Origin: Mycolicibacterium parafortuitum
GTDB taxonomy: Bacteria; Actinomycetota; Actinomycetes; Mycobacteriales; Mycobacteriaceae
Length of the DNA stretch: 64,000 bases
Reading direction: 5' to 3'
Assembly (NCBI RefSeq): GCF_002086815.1
Contig: NZ_MVID01000009.1
Span: 1 to 64,000, forward strand
Position numbers and translations under genes: made by a program. Positions 1 through 10,556 of this stretch are shown here, piece after piece (the first letter of the stretch is position 1; each line of letters begins with the position of its first letter). A model generated the notes under the pieces. It had not been told where the DNA came from, did not search any database, and saw only the letters and a program-made list of their open reading frames with translations.

Positions 1-178
1 GCCCGACGGAACCCCGGTGTCGTCCGGCGAGGGCGGCGCGAGCATCGGATCGGGCGGGGGCGGCATATCGGCGGGCATGGGCAGGAACATGTGGTTGGTG
101 AACTGCGCCTGGTAGGCGCCACCGCCTCCGACCTTCACCCCGCCGCCCTCGCCGGACGACACCGGGGTTCCGTCGGGC
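1..178. repeat. 38-bp perfect inverted repeat, arms 1-38 and 141-178
   Basis: Bases 1-38 are the exact reverse complement of bases 141-178, separated by a 102-bp loop. Both arms lie in the partial NlpC/P60 gene. Base 39 no longer pairs with base 140, so the inner boundary is sharp. The outer boundary cannot be seen because the left arm begins at the first base of the window. A perfect match this long is not chance. It could be a fold-back at a contig end or a genuine small inverted duplication. Confidence 0.9.
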
Positions 179-441
179 AACGTGACGGCGGTGTGGCCGC
201 GGTTCCAGCCGACGACCAGCGCACCCGGCTGGGTGCCGTACTGGAAGCCCCGCGAGAGCAGCGCGCTTTCGATGTTTCCGGTGTGGAACCTGTCGCCGTA
301 GACCGGTCTGCCGGTCGCGGCGTTGGTCACCCACGACACGAGGCCTGAGCAGTCCGTGCCGGCGGGGGAGTCACCGCCGGCCACATACGGAGTCCCTGAC
401 ACCTGGTTGACAAGTGTCAAGAGCGTGGCGATAGCAAACAT
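1..441 (-). CDS. NlpC/P60-like (C40) cell-wall peptidase, 3' end outside window
   Basis: No stop is reached before the window edge; 147 codons are visible. The protein has the NlpC/P60 nucleophile context (GTDCSGLVSW, about residues 31-40) and a downstream histidine in GHTAVTLPDG, so it probably cleaves peptidoglycan stem peptides outside the membrane. The ATG at 441 directly precedes a short hydrophobic stretch (MFAIATLLTLV). An in-frame GTG at 498 would add 19 residues, so the start is uncertain. From about residue 135 the coding sequence lies in one arm of a perfect inverted repeat (1-38 versus 141-178), so the visible C-terminus (PSPDDTGVPSG) may not be the natural one. It resembles exported mycobacterial C40 proteins; I cannot name the orthologue. 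Confidence 0.8.
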   Translation of the reverse strand, partial: MFAIATLLTLVNQVSGTPYVAGGDSPAGTDCSGLVSWVTNAATGRPVYGDRFHTGNIESALLSRGFQYGTQPGALVVGWNRGHTAVTLPDGTPVSSGEGGGVKVGGGGAYQAQFTNHMFLPMPADMPPPPDPMLAPPSPDDTGVPSG

Positions 442-631
442 GTCGACGGACGTTAACAGAGGGTCTCTAATACGGCCAAAATCTGTGACGGTGGGCACAT
501 CAGCTGCTGATCGTTGTGCATCGTCACGAAAAACGTTGAATCAGACCCGGTTTGGAGGACATGTGCGGTGCAGCCTAGTCATCGCGAAAGGGGTTGCCGA
601 GGAATGTCAATCACCCTTCTGGGTGTCGGTG

Positions 632-656
632 CGTGACACCACACGGTGAGGTCACG
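632..656 (-). terminator. Possible hairpin downstream of the signalling operon
   Basis: CGTGAC (632-637) and GTCACG (651-656) form an inverted repeat with a further inner CC/GG pairing. It lies about 50 bp beyond the stop of the minus-strand phosphodiesterase-like gene. There is no clear U-run on that strand, so the call is weak. The surrounding stretch 499-708 shows no convincing gene. Confidence 0.3.
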
Positions 657-708
657 TTTTGGCAAATCTCTTTGCTGCGAAGTGGCGGGAACTGTGTCGG
701 GCGGGTGC

Positions 709-1842
709 TCAGCGGTGGGCGAGCAGCAGCGGCACCCGTTGTTCGGCCGTCGTCAGCGATCCATGCTGACCGACCAGCGAAGATTCGATCGGCTCGGTGG
801 CCCGTCGCAGTAAGCCGGTCGAGCCGCGGGCCGCGGCCACCACATCACCGATTCTGGCGAGAACGGGGGCGCCGACCCGTTCGCCGAACCACCCCGCCGC
901 GACCGCTTCGTCGCGGCTCACCACCCAGGCCCGCTCGCCGAGCGTCGTGCGCCACGCGGCGAGCACATCCTCGGTCGCGCCGGCGCGGGTGTAGATGTGT
1001 CGTGCCCTGACCTCGCCGCCGATCGCCTCGGTGCCGGCGCGCAGCTCGTCGCTTTCGTCGATGTCGATGACGGTGTCGTCGAGTGTGACCATGCCGTGGT
1101 CGGCGACCACGGCGAGCAGGCCGCCGGGCGGCAATCCCTCCACGATCGACTCGACCAGCCGGTCGACCTGGCGCAGCTGCAGACGCCAGGCCTGTGACCC
1201 CGGTCCGTGCAGGTGCCCGACGAGGTCGAGATCGCCGTGGTAGCCGTAGCAGAAGCCCCGATCGGCGAGCACCGAGCGAACAGCGGCCGCCAGATCTCCG
1301 ATCGCGTGCACACCTATATATCTGCCGCCACGCAGCACGGCCCGCGTCAACCCGGAGCCGGTGAACTGCGCGGCGGACACGACGCTGACCGCGACACCGG
1401 CCGACGCGGCGCGCTCGAACACGGTGGGGTCGGGCTGGACGCGCTCCGGCGGCGCCTGTTCCCGAAGGTCCGGGCCCCACGGGTGCGTGGTCCAGCGCAG
1501 CGCGTTGATCAGGCCGACATCGGGGAGCCGGAACGACATGCCGACCATGCCGTGTTCTCCCGAGCGGTGCCCGGTGCCCACCGCGGCGAGACCGGCGGCG
1601 GTGGTGGCCGGGAATCCGACGTGCAGGTTCCTGCCGCGCATACCGGCCAGCACCGGCGCGTCGGCGGCGTAGCGGTCGAGTAGTTCGGCGCCGAGGCCGT
1701 CGATGAGCAGGACGCAGGCACCTGCGACGTCGAACGGTAGGTCGATCCGCGGGTCGAAGCCGTCCACCCCCATGGCGGCCAGTACCGACGGGGCGACGTC
1801 CGCGAGGTGCGGGACGGCCGGGTCGGGGCGGGGCAGATCCAC
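709..1842 (-). CDS. Alkaline phosphatase superfamily protein (nucleotide pyrophosphatase/phosphodiesterase type)
   Basis: The 377-residue protein has the superfamily layout: an early metal-site aspartate in VLLIDGLGAELLD, the nucleophile threonine region FPATTAAGLAAVGTG near residue 80, a central GYHGDLDLVGHLHGPGS metal segment and VVADHGMVTL further on. These match type I phosphodiesterase/nucleotide pyrophosphatase domains, which hydrolyse phosphodiester or phosphonate bonds using two metals. No signal peptide is evident. It starts with GTG, 13 bp after the Rcp1-like regulator on the same strand, and is probably the last gene of that operon. The natural substrate is unknown. Confidence 0.85.
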   Translation of the reverse strand: MDLPRPDPAVPHLADVAPSVLAAMGVDGFDPRIDLPFDVAGACVLLIDGLGAELLDRYAADAPVLAGMRGRNLHVGFPATTAAGLAAVGTGHRSGEHGMVGMSFRLPDVGLINALRWTTHPWGPDLREQAPPERVQPDPTVFERAASAGVAVSVVSAAQFTGSGLTRAVLRGGRYIGVHAIGDLAAAVRSVLADRGFCYGYHGDLDLVGHLHGPGSQAWRLQLRQVDRLVESIVEGLPPGGLLAVVADHGMVTLDDTVIDIDESDELRAGTEAIGGEVRARHIYTRAGATEDVLAAWRTTLGERAWVVSRDEAVAAGWFGERVGAPVLARIGDVVAAARGSTGLLRRATEPIESSLVGQHGSLTTAEQRVPLLLAHR

Positions 1843-1855
1843 GGGTGGCGCCGGA

Positions 1856-2296
1856 TCAGTACTGGGGAAGCCGTACGACCTGGACGAAGAACTCGTCGAT
1901 CTGGCGCACCGCGTTCATGAACTGGTCGAGGTCGACGGGCTTGGTCACATACGCGTTCGCGTGCAGCTTGTAGCTGCGCAGGATGTCCTCCTCGGCAGCC
2001 GACGTGGTCAGCACCACCACCGGGATATGGCTCAGTTCGGCGTCGGATTTGATCTGCTCGAGCAGCTGGCGGCCGTCGTACTTCGGCAGGTTCAGATCGA
2101 GCAGGATCAGATCCGGGCGCGGCGCACCTTCGAAGGCGCCGCGCTGGTAGAGGAAGTCCAGACCTTCCTGACCGTCGTGGGCGACGTGCAGATTGTTTTT
2201 GATCTTGTTGTGTTCGAATGCTTCCCGCGTGATCAGCTCGTCCCCGGGATCGTCTTCGATGAGCAGGACGTCGATAGCGCGTTCGGCCGGTGTCAT
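1856..2296 (-). CDS. Single-domain response regulator, Rcp1 type
   Basis: This is a stand-alone receiver of 146 residues. The acidic pocket is IEDD (14-17), the phosphoacceptor is Asp67 in PDLILLDLNL, the Thr is in VVLTTS and the Lys in YVTKPVDLDQF. There is no output domain. The loop after the first helix and the FEHNKIKNNLHVAHDGQE segment are typical of Rcp1-like regulators that serve phytochrome or CHASE-type kinases. Its start overlaps the kinase stop by ATGA (2293-2296), so the two are probably translated together. It probably receives phosphate from that kinase and relays it by protein-protein contact. Confidence 0.88.
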   Translation of the reverse strand: MTPAERAIDVLLIEDDPGDELITREAFEHNKIKNNLHVAHDGQEGLDFLYQRGAFEGAPRPDLILLDLNLPKYDGRQLLEQIKSDAELSHIPVVVLTTSAAEEDILRSYKLHANAYVTKPVDLDQFMNAVRQIDEFFVQVVRLPQY

Positions 2297-3882
2297 GACG
2301 CCGATCCTTCCAGGGCGGTGTCCGCGGTGTCACCCTCGGTGACCGGCAGCGTGAAACGGAAGCGGGTGCCTTCCTGGAAGGACGTGTCGATCTCGATCGT
2401 GCCGCCATGGTGCTCGACGATCTTCTTGCACAGGGCCAGCCCGATGCCGGTGCCGGTGTAGGCGTCGCGGCCGTGCAGGCGCTGGAAGATCACGAACACC
2501 TTCTCGGCGAACTCCGGCGCGATACCGATCCCGTTGTCGGTCACGGTGAACGACCAGTTGGTGGACTCGTCGTCAACCTCCCGGTCGCAGTCGATGACGA
2601 TGTGCGGGGCGACGCCGTCGCGGCGGAACTTCACCGCGTTGCCGATCAGGTTCTGCCACAACATCGTCAACAGCGTGGGATCGCCGTTGATCGTCGGTAG
2701 CGCGACGGCGGGGCGGTCGACGACGGCGCCGGACTCCTCGATCGCCGCCGACAGGTTGCCCAGCGCGGCGTCCAGCGCGGCCCCGAGGTCGACCTCGGAC
2801 TCCGTCGCGTTGAGCCGCCCGACCCGGGAGAACGTGAGCAGGTCGTTGATCAGCACCTGCATCCGCTTGGCGCCGTCGACGGCGAAGCCGATGTATTCGA
2901 TGCCGCGCTCGTCGAGCTTGTCGCCGTAGCGCTTCTCCAGCAGCTGACAGAACGACGCGACCTTGCGCAGCGGTTCCTGCAGGTCGTGGGAGGCGACGTA
3001 GGCGAACTGTTCCAGTTCGGCGTTGGACCGGCGTAACTCCTCGGCCTGCTGGTCGAGGGTCTCGGTCGCCGCGCGCGACGCCTCCAGCTCGGCGACGATC
3101 CGCTGCCGCATGTTGTCGACGTCGAGGCTGATCAGACGGATGTCACGGGGGCCGTGCGGGACGATCTTCTCGCCGAAGTTGCCGCCGGCGATGCGCCGGC
3201 ACGACTCGGCCAACTGCGACAGCGGCCGCACCAGCGCACGGCGCAGAAGCACCGCCAGCGCCACGATGGTCACCGCGAATGTGACAGCCATGCCCAGCAG
3301 CACCGCGTTGCGCAACGTCCGGATTCTCTGCAGTTCGGCGACGCCCTGGTCGCGGGCCTGGGTCAGGTGCTCGTTCTGGGTGTCGAACAGTGTGCGCAGA
3401 GTGTCGAAATCCCGCTTACCGATGTCGGTCAGCGCGGTGTCGACGGGTCCGGGCGTACCCGGCCGGACGTCGGCCATCACGGGTTCGGCGTATTCGACAC
3501 GCCAGGCTCCGGAAGCCTGCTCGATCGCGTCCAGATCCTGGAGCAGATCGGGCCGCGCCTGCTCCAGCTGGCGGATGTCGGCGGCGGCCCGCTGTTCGAC
3601 GACCCGGCCCTCGTCGTAGGGCAGCAGGAACTGCTCGTCGGCGGCGATCAGATAGCCGCGCACCGCGGTTTCCTGGTCGCGAAGCGCCGCCTGCAACTGA
3701 TAGGCGGCCACCCGGGCCGGCTGGATCTCGTTGATCAGCTGATTGGACACCTGGTCGGTGCGCTGCAGCAGCACCGCGACCGCGATGCCGCCGAGCAGCA
3801 CCACCACGCCCGTCACCGCCAGCACGACGTACTGCCATCCCTGCACCGTCAGGGCGCGTATGCCGCGCTGGTCGGGGCTCAT
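2293..3882 (-). CDS. Membrane sensor histidine kinase with CHASE3-like sensor and HAMP
   Basis: The 529-residue kinase has a membrane segment at about 18-40, a helical extracytoplasmic CHASE3-like region at about 41-190 and a second membrane segment at about 191-215. HAMP and a coiled linker follow (ELEASRAATETLDQQAEELR). The dimerisation helix carries His299 in YVASHDLQEPLRK. The ATPase domain shows NLIGNAVKF, DNGIGI and GTGIGLALCKKI. The H-box type matches bacteriophytochrome-like kinases that pair with Rcp1 regulators, which fits the downstream neighbour. Both ends overlap the neighbouring genes by 4 bp. Confidence 0.92.
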   Translation of the reverse strand: MSPDQRGIRALTVQGWQYVVLAVTGVVVLLGGIAVAVLLQRTDQVSNQLINEIQPARVAAYQLQAALRDQETAVRGYLIAADEQFLLPYDEGRVVEQRAAADIRQLEQARPDLLQDLDAIEQASGAWRVEYAEPVMADVRPGTPGPVDTALTDIGKRDFDTLRTLFDTQNEHLTQARDQGVAELQRIRTLRNAVLLGMAVTFAVTIVALAVLLRRALVRPLSQLAESCRRIAGGNFGEKIVPHGPRDIRLISLDVDNMRQRIVAELEASRAATETLDQQAEELRRSNAELEQFAYVASHDLQEPLRKVASFCQLLEKRYGDKLDERGIEYIGFAVDGAKRMQVLINDLLTFSRVGRLNATESEVDLGAALDAALGNLSAAIEESGAVVDRPAVALPTINGDPTLLTMLWQNLIGNAVKFRRDGVAPHIVIDCDREVDDESTNWSFTVTDNGIGIAPEFAEKVFVIFQRLHGRDAYTGTGIGLALCKKIVEHHGGTIEIDTSFQEGTRFRFTLPVTEGDTADTALEGSAS

Positions 3883-5054
3883 GTGGTCTGGGTCCGCTCG
3901 ACCCGGACCACGGCGATGTCGTCGCTGATTCCGCCGTGCGAGGCCGCGCGCTCCTCGACGGCGTCGATCAGCGCGTCGACGAACGCGGGGCCCGGCAGAT
4001 GCGCCAGCGAGCGCGCCAGTTCGAGCAGTCCCGCCTCACCGAGCCGCTCGTTGCCGCGGCCGATGTGGCCTTCGAACAGGCCGTCGGTGAGCAGCACGAG
4101 CCCCATCCCGTCGGGAAGCTCGAGCTGTTGTTCCGCCCAGTCGCTGCCGTGCAGGCCGAGTGCCGGGCCGCTGGCCGGTTCCACCCATTCGACGGTGCCG
4201 CGGCCGTGCAGCAGCATCCCGGGGTGGCCGGCCCGGACCGAGGTGATCGCGGTGCCGGCCGGCGGGATCCGCAGGCTCAGCACCGTCGCGAAGATGCCGC
4301 GGCCGGCGCGTTCGGCGCGCAGGATGCGTTCCAGTTGTTTCATCCGCTCGGGGCCTTTGAAGCCGGCGAACGTCAGCGCGCGCCACGCGATGCGCAACGC
4401 CACCCCGAGTGCGGCTTCGTCGGCACCGTGCCCGGCGACGTCGCCGATCATCACGTGCACGGTGCGGTCCGGGGTCTGGACGAAATCGTAGAAGTCGCCG
4501 CCCAGCAGCGCGTTCTCCCGGCTCGGACGGTACTGGGTGACGATTTCGACCCCAGGGTTGTCGAGCAGCAGCGGAGACGGCAGCAGGCCGCGCTCCAGCC
4601 GGGCGTTCTCCCGGGCCCGCAACTGGCTGGCGTGCAGGTCGACCGCGGTCAGCTCGGCGCGCTTGCGCTCGATCGCGTAGAGCACGGCGCGGCGCAGCAC
4701 CTCGGGGTCCACCCGGTCTTTGATCAGGTAGTCCTGCGCGCCCGCCGACACCGCGGACACCCCGAAGTGCTCGTCGTTCAACCCGGTGAGCACCACGATC
4801 GGGATGGTCGCGTCGAGTTTGGAGATCCGGTTCAGCCCGTCGATGCCGTCGGTGTCGTGCAGATGCAGATCGAGGAGGATGCAGTCGGGCCGGGCGATCG
4901 AGATCTCCTGCTCGGCCCTGGCCATCGACTGAGCCCACACCACGTCGATATCGGCACCTGCGTCGGCGATCAACTCCTCGACGAGGATCGCGTCCGCGCG
5001 ATCGTCCTCCACCAGGAGCAGCGACAACGTCTCGCCGTTACTCGGGGCAAGCAT
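3879..5054 (-). CDS. Receiver-PP2C (SpoIIE/RsbU-type) phosphatase response regulator
   Basis: The 391-residue protein joins an N-terminal receiver (phosphoacceptor Asp62 in PDCILLDLHL, conserved VVLTG and YLIKDRV) to a C-terminal PP2C phosphatase. The metal-binding aspartates are in GGDFYDF, GDVAGHGADEA, LLTDGLFEG and SDDIAVV. Proteins of this design dephosphorylate anti-sigma-factor antagonists or other STAS proteins in a phosphorylation-controlled way. No STAS, anti-sigma or sigma gene is visible nearby, so the target must lie elsewhere. It is the first gene of the minus-strand operon. The 283 bp upstream, shared with a divergent acyltransferase gene, holds the promoters but no clear element. 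Confidence 0.9.
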   Translation of the reverse strand: MLAPSNGETLSLLLVEDDRADAILVEELIADAGADIDVVWAQSMARAEQEISIARPDCILLDLHLHDTDGIDGLNRISKLDATIPIVVLTGLNDEHFGVSAVSAGAQDYLIKDRVDPEVLRRAVLYAIERKRAELTAVDLHASQLRARENARLERGLLPSPLLLDNPGVEIVTQYRPSRENALLGGDFYDFVQTPDRTVHVMIGDVAGHGADEAALGVALRIAWRALTFAGFKGPERMKQLERILRAERAGRGIFATVLSLRIPPAGTAITSVRAGHPGMLLHGRGTVEWVEPASGPALGLHGSDWAEQQLELPDGMGLVLLTDGLFEGHIGRGNERLGEAGLLELARSLAHLPGPAFVDALIDAVEERAASHGGISDDIAVVRVERTQTT

Positions 5055-5337
5055 GTTCCCCTGGCACCCTTGCCGGCGCGCGCACGGGGCACGGGCCTAT
5101 GTGTGTGGTTGACAATTCTCCAGGAGGATACCCGTGCGGCGGGCTGCTCGGGCACACCGCGGCACGCGGCGTTGCGGACCTCCTCCGGGCCCGGCTCGCT
5201 GGTAACCTCCGACCCGTCGCCGGTTTTCACAGGCGCGGATCGGCGGGGCCGAATGCGTCGTCCTGCCGACGGGACCGGCATGAGAAGCCAGGGATTTCAC
5301 GACCGAAACTCTGGGCCATTCGCTGAGATCTGACGAA

Positions 5338-6549
5338 ATGAGTCGCGTGCGTACCGGAGAGATCAGGGCCCTGTCCGGGCTGCGCATCGTCGCCGCGCTC
5401 TGGGTCGTCCTGTTCCACTTCCGCCCGATGATCGCCGAGGCCGCTCCGGGCTTCAGTAGTGCGCTGGCGCCGCTGCTCAACGCCGGCGCACAAGGCGTCG
5501 ACCTGTTCTTCATCCTCAGCGGGTTCGTGCTGGCGTGGAACTACCTGGACCGGATGGGGGACCGCTGGTCGACGCGCTCGACGCTGAGGTTCCTGTGGCT
5601 GCGGTTGGCGCGGGTGTGGCCGGTGTACCTGGTCACGATGCACCTGGCCGCGGCATTCGCGGTCTTCACGCTGTATGTCGGCGGGTTTCCGCTGCCGCCG
5701 CCGGTCATCGAATCGCTGAACGCGCTGAGCTGGCTCAAGCAGGTTTTCCTGGTCCAACTGTGGTTCCAGCCGTACTTCGACGGGTCGAGCTGGAACGGGC
5801 CGGCGTGGTCGATCAGCGCGGAATGGTTGGCGTACCTGCTGTTCGGCGGCCTCGTCCTGGTCATCTTCCGGATCGCGTCGGCCACCCGGGCGCGCGGACT
5901 CATCTGGCTGGCCGTCGCCGCCGCGCTCGCGCCCACGCTGCTGTTGCTCGCCCACGGCGTTTTCTACACCCCGTGGAGCTGGTTGCCGCGGATCATCATG
6001 CAGTTCACCGCCGGTGCGCTGGCTTGTGCGGCGGTGCGCAAGTTGGTGCTCACCGACCGCGCCCGCCGGACCGCGGGCCTGACCTCGCTGCTGCTCGGCG
6101 GCGCCATTGTCGGTGGGCTCTACGCGCTGGACACGTGGCCTCCGGGTGAGATGCTCGACGCCGGCGGTCTGGTCGATGTGCTGTTCGTGCCGTTCGTGAT
6201 CGCGCTGTCGATCGGAGCGGGCACGTTGCCGGCTTTCCTGTCGACGCGGGTCATGGTCTATCTGGGGCATATCTCGTTCGGGCTGTACATGATTCACGAG
6301 ATCGTGCACACGGTGTGGAATTGGGCGGTGCTGCAGTTCCGCATCGAACTGGTGCCGAGTTGGTGGGCCAAACTCGTGGTCCTCGGATTGATCCTGGTGG
6401 CCGGCGTCGGCGCGGCGGTGCTCTACCACGTGGTCGAGGAACCGGCGCGGCGCTGGATGCGAAGGATGATCGATCCGCCGCCGCGTGTCGCCGACGCGGC
6501 TGAGCACACCGCCGGGCGGTTGCAATCCGTCGCGGCGCGGGCCGGGTGA
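5338..6549 (+). CDS. Acyltransferase 3 family membrane protein (OafA/YrhL type)
   Basis: The 403-residue protein has about ten hydrophobic segments. It carries the acyltransferase-3 signature at its start: GLRIVAALWVVLFHFRP (His in the first membrane helix) and FFILSGFVLAWNY. A later GPAWSISAEWLAYL and GHISFGLYMIHEIVH also fit. Family members transfer acetyl or other short acyl groups from a cytoplasmic donor to extracytoplasmic sugars or lipids. In mycobacteria they decorate glycolipids and cell-wall glycans. The acceptor cannot be deduced. The SGNH hydrolase that starts 58 bp downstream on the same strand may act on the same acylated product, a pairing often seen. Confidence 0.9.
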   Translation: MSRVRTGEIRALSGLRIVAALWVVLFHFRPMIAEAAPGFSSALAPLLNAGAQGVDLFFILSGFVLAWNYLDRMGDRWSTRSTLRFLWLRLARVWPVYLVTMHLAAAFAVFTLYVGGFPLPPPVIESLNALSWLKQVFLVQLWFQPYFDGSSWNGPAWSISAEWLAYLLFGGLVLVIFRIASATRARGLIWLAVAAALAPTLLLLAHGVFYTPWSWLPRIIMQFTAGALACAAVRKLVLTDRARRTAGLTSLLLGGAIVGGLYALDTWPPGEMLDAGGLVDVLFVPFVIALSIGAGTLPAFLSTRVMVYLGHISFGLYMIHEIVHTVWNWAVLQFRIELVPSWWAKLVVLGLILVAGVGAAVLYHVVEEPARRWMRRMIDPPPRVADAAEHTAGRLQSVAARAG

Positions 6550-6607
6550 CGGTCGCCGAGCGGCGCGTCGTCGGGGCAACACAGAGCGGCAACCCTAGGC
6601 TGGTGCA

Positions 6608-7297
6608 GTGAGTCGCCTTCTGTCAGTGGTGCTTTCCCTCGCTGTGCTTCTCAGCGCCGGCTACGTCCAGAGTCCGGAACCGCAGCACCGCGAGGTGCGG
6701 TACACCGATTTCGTCCGCAACCGCGTCGCCGTGATCGGGGATTCGTACACGACGGGCAGTGATCAGGGCGGCAACGGCGCGCAGGGCTGGACCCCGCAGG
6801 TCTGGGAGGCGCTGACCGACCACGGCATCGCGGTGACCCCGACGGTGGTGGCCGAGGGCGGTGCCGGGTACTGCGTCCGCGGTAACCGCGGTGGCGTGTT
6901 CGAGGACCTGGTCGTCCGTGCTGTCCGGCCCGACGATGTGCTGGTGGTGTTCTTCGGCTCCCGCAACGACATGCCCGTCGATCCGTCGCGGCTGTCGATT
7001 TCGATGTACGGCACGCTGCGGCTGGCCAAGCAGATAGCGCGGGCGGCGGACCTGTTGGTGATCGGCCCGCCGTGGCCGACCCTGAACCCGCCGCCGGAGG
7101 TCTTGCGGATCCGCGACGTGCTGAGCTATCAGGCCGAACTGGCCGGCGCGGACTTCGTCGATCCGATCGCGGCGGGCTGGTTCGCCGGACGGCCGGAGTT
7201 GATCGGCAAGGACGGTGTGCACCCGACCGACGCCGGGCACGCGTACATGGCGCAGAAGATCGCCCCGCTGATCAGTTCGCGGCTGAATCCGTTCTGA
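6608..7297 (+). CDS. Secreted SGNH/GDSL-type hydrolase
   Basis: The GTG start at 6608 gives 229 residues with a hydrophobic N-terminus (LLSVVLSLAVLLSAGY) that is a signal peptide or anchor. Block I is VAVIGDSYTTGSDQGG (nucleophile Ser), block II a Gly in EGGAGYC, block III GSRND (Asn) and block V GVHPTDAGH (Asp and His). These are the four catalytic blocks of SGNH esterases. It probably removes acyl groups from an envelope glycan or lipid. It follows the acyltransferase with a short gap and ends at a strong terminator. Substrate unknown. Confidence 0.88.
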   Translation: MSRLLSVVLSLAVLLSAGYVQSPEPQHREVRYTDFVRNRVAVIGDSYTTGSDQGGNGAQGWTPQVWEALTDHGIAVTPTVVAEGGAGYCVRGNRGGVFEDLVVRAVRPDDVLVVFFGSRNDMPVDPSRLSISMYGTLRLAKQIARAADLLVIGPPWPTLNPPPEVLRIRDVLSYQAELAGADFVDPIAAGWFAGRPELIGKDGVHPTDAGHAYMAQKIAPLISSRLNPF

Positions 7298-7306
7298 GGC
7301 ACCGAC

Positions 7307-7339
7307 AAAAAGGGGCGCCCGGAATCCGGGCGCCCCTTT
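7307..7339. terminator. Bidirectional terminator between SGNH hydrolase and katG
   Basis: A near-perfect GC-rich hairpin (AAAGGGGCGCCCGG / CCGGGCGCCCCTTT with a 3-base loop) has A/T flanks on both sides. It lies between convergent genes ending at 7297 and 7352, so it can stop transcription from either direction. Confidence 0.9.
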
Positions 7340-7351
7340 CTGGTCGGGCTG

Positions 7352-9631
<2,280 letters not shown>

Positions 9632-10084
9632 TCACGAGATTGTGATCGAAGTACCTTGTGAGGCCGCGCAATCGGGGCAGACGCCCCAGTAGACGACCTC
9701 GGCTTCGTCGACGATGAAACCGTCCAGGTCCCCGGTGGGGTCGGACGGAACCAGGCACGGCGCGTCACCGACGGCGCAATCGACATCGGCGATCACGCCG
9801 CAGGACCGGCACACGACGTGGTGGTGGTTGTCTCCGACACGCGACTCGTACCGGGCGACCGAGCCGGTGGGCTGGATCCTGCGCACCAGCCCGACCGTGG
9901 TCAGCGCGGCGAGCACGTCATAGACCGCCTGGCGCGAGACGTCGGGCAGCGCGGCGCGAACCGTGCCGAAAATCGTGTCGGTGTCGGCGTGTGGTTGACC
10001 GCTGACGGCCTCCAGCACAGCTAATCTCGGACGCGTCACACGCAGGTGCGCGCCGCGAAGCAGTTCCGCGTAGTCCGAGTTCAC
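9632..10084 (-). CDS. furA: Fur-family repressor, FurA type
   Basis: The 150-residue protein has an N-terminal winged helix (LRVTRPRLAVLEAVSG; DVSRQAVYDVLAALTTVGLV) and a metal-binding C-terminal half with HHHVVCRSCG, DVDCAVGD and VCPDC cysteine and histidine ligands. The FurA branch is redox-sensitive and represses its own promoter and the downstream katG. Gene order and spacing match the standard mycobacterial furA-katG unit. The ATG at 10084 lies just downstream of the conserved promoter, so the mRNA is probably leaderless or nearly so, as is known for furA. Confidence 0.93.
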   Translation of the reverse strand: MNSDYAELLRGAHLRVTRPRLAVLEAVSGQPHADTDTIFGTVRAALPDVSRQAVYDVLAALTTVGLVRRIQPTGSVARYESRVGDNHHHVVCRSCGVIADVDCAVGDAPCLVPSDPTGDLDGFIVDEAEVVYWGVCPDCAASQGTSITIS

Positions 10085-10096
10085 ACAGATGTTGTA

Positions 10097-10124
10097 CGCC
10101 CTTTTCTGGACTCAGTCAAGATTG
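10097..10124 (-). promoter_or_regulatory. furA promoter / FurA operator
   Basis: Read on the minus strand, this segment holds TCTTGACTGAGTCCAGAAAA immediately upstream of the furA start. It matches the well-known AT-rich mycobacterial furA promoter box, where TTGACT serves as -35 and FurA binds to repress its own gene and katG. Confidence 0.75.
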
Positions 10125-10160
10125 ACGCGCAGAGCAATTCTGTCCTGTTAGGGTTCTCCG

Positions 10161-10454
10161 GTGATCCGAAACGTGGTGCTGGCCAAATTGAAGGCGGGCT
10201 ACGACGCCGCCGAGGTGTCCTCGATCCAGGACGGACTTCGCAGCCTGAACACCACGGGCACGGTGCGCTACACCGTCGGCACCGACGCCGGGCTGCGGGA
10301 CGGCAACTGGGATTTCGTCATCGTCGCCGACTTCGAGGACGTGGACGCATACCGGACCTATGACGAGGACACCGCGCACAACGAGCTGCGCGCGCGGCTG
10401 GCGCCGTTCGTCGACCAGATCGCCCGCGCACAGTTCGAGATTCCCGACGCCTGA
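10161..10454 (+). CDS. Dabb (stress-responsive A/B barrel) domain protein
   Basis: The 97-residue protein begins MIRNVVLAKLKAGYD, the typical first strand of Dabb domains, and continues with GLRDGNWDFVIVADFEDVDAY, the central strand of the dimeric alpha+beta barrel. These small proteins form dimers and have varied, mostly unknown roles, some in stress responses. A GTG start at 10161 follows a short spacer from the divergent furA promoter. No active site can be proposed. Confidence 0.8.
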   Translation: MIRNVVLAKLKAGYDAAEVSSIQDGLRSLNTTGTVRYTVGTDAGLRDGNWDFVIVADFEDVDAYRTYDEDTAHNELRARLAPFVDQIARAQFEIPDA

Positions 10455-10556
10455 CGCGCTGACCTCACTGCGGCCGACCGCCGCGGTGAGGACAAGTTAA
10501 CGCGTTCTCAAAGCCGCGCGACGCGGCGTGTTACCGGGGTCGGCCAACCTCTCGAG

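Noticed and set aside
323..1010. Plus-strand open frames over the NlpC/P60 start and the adjacent gap
   Set aside because: No domain, no ribosome site, and they overlap the minus-strand genes; low-complexity Arg/Pro composition.
5128..5133. SigF-type -10 element (GGGTAT, minus strand) upstream of the PP2C-kinase operon
   Set aside because: No GTTT-like -35 at 15-17 bp spacing; the hexamer alone is too weak.
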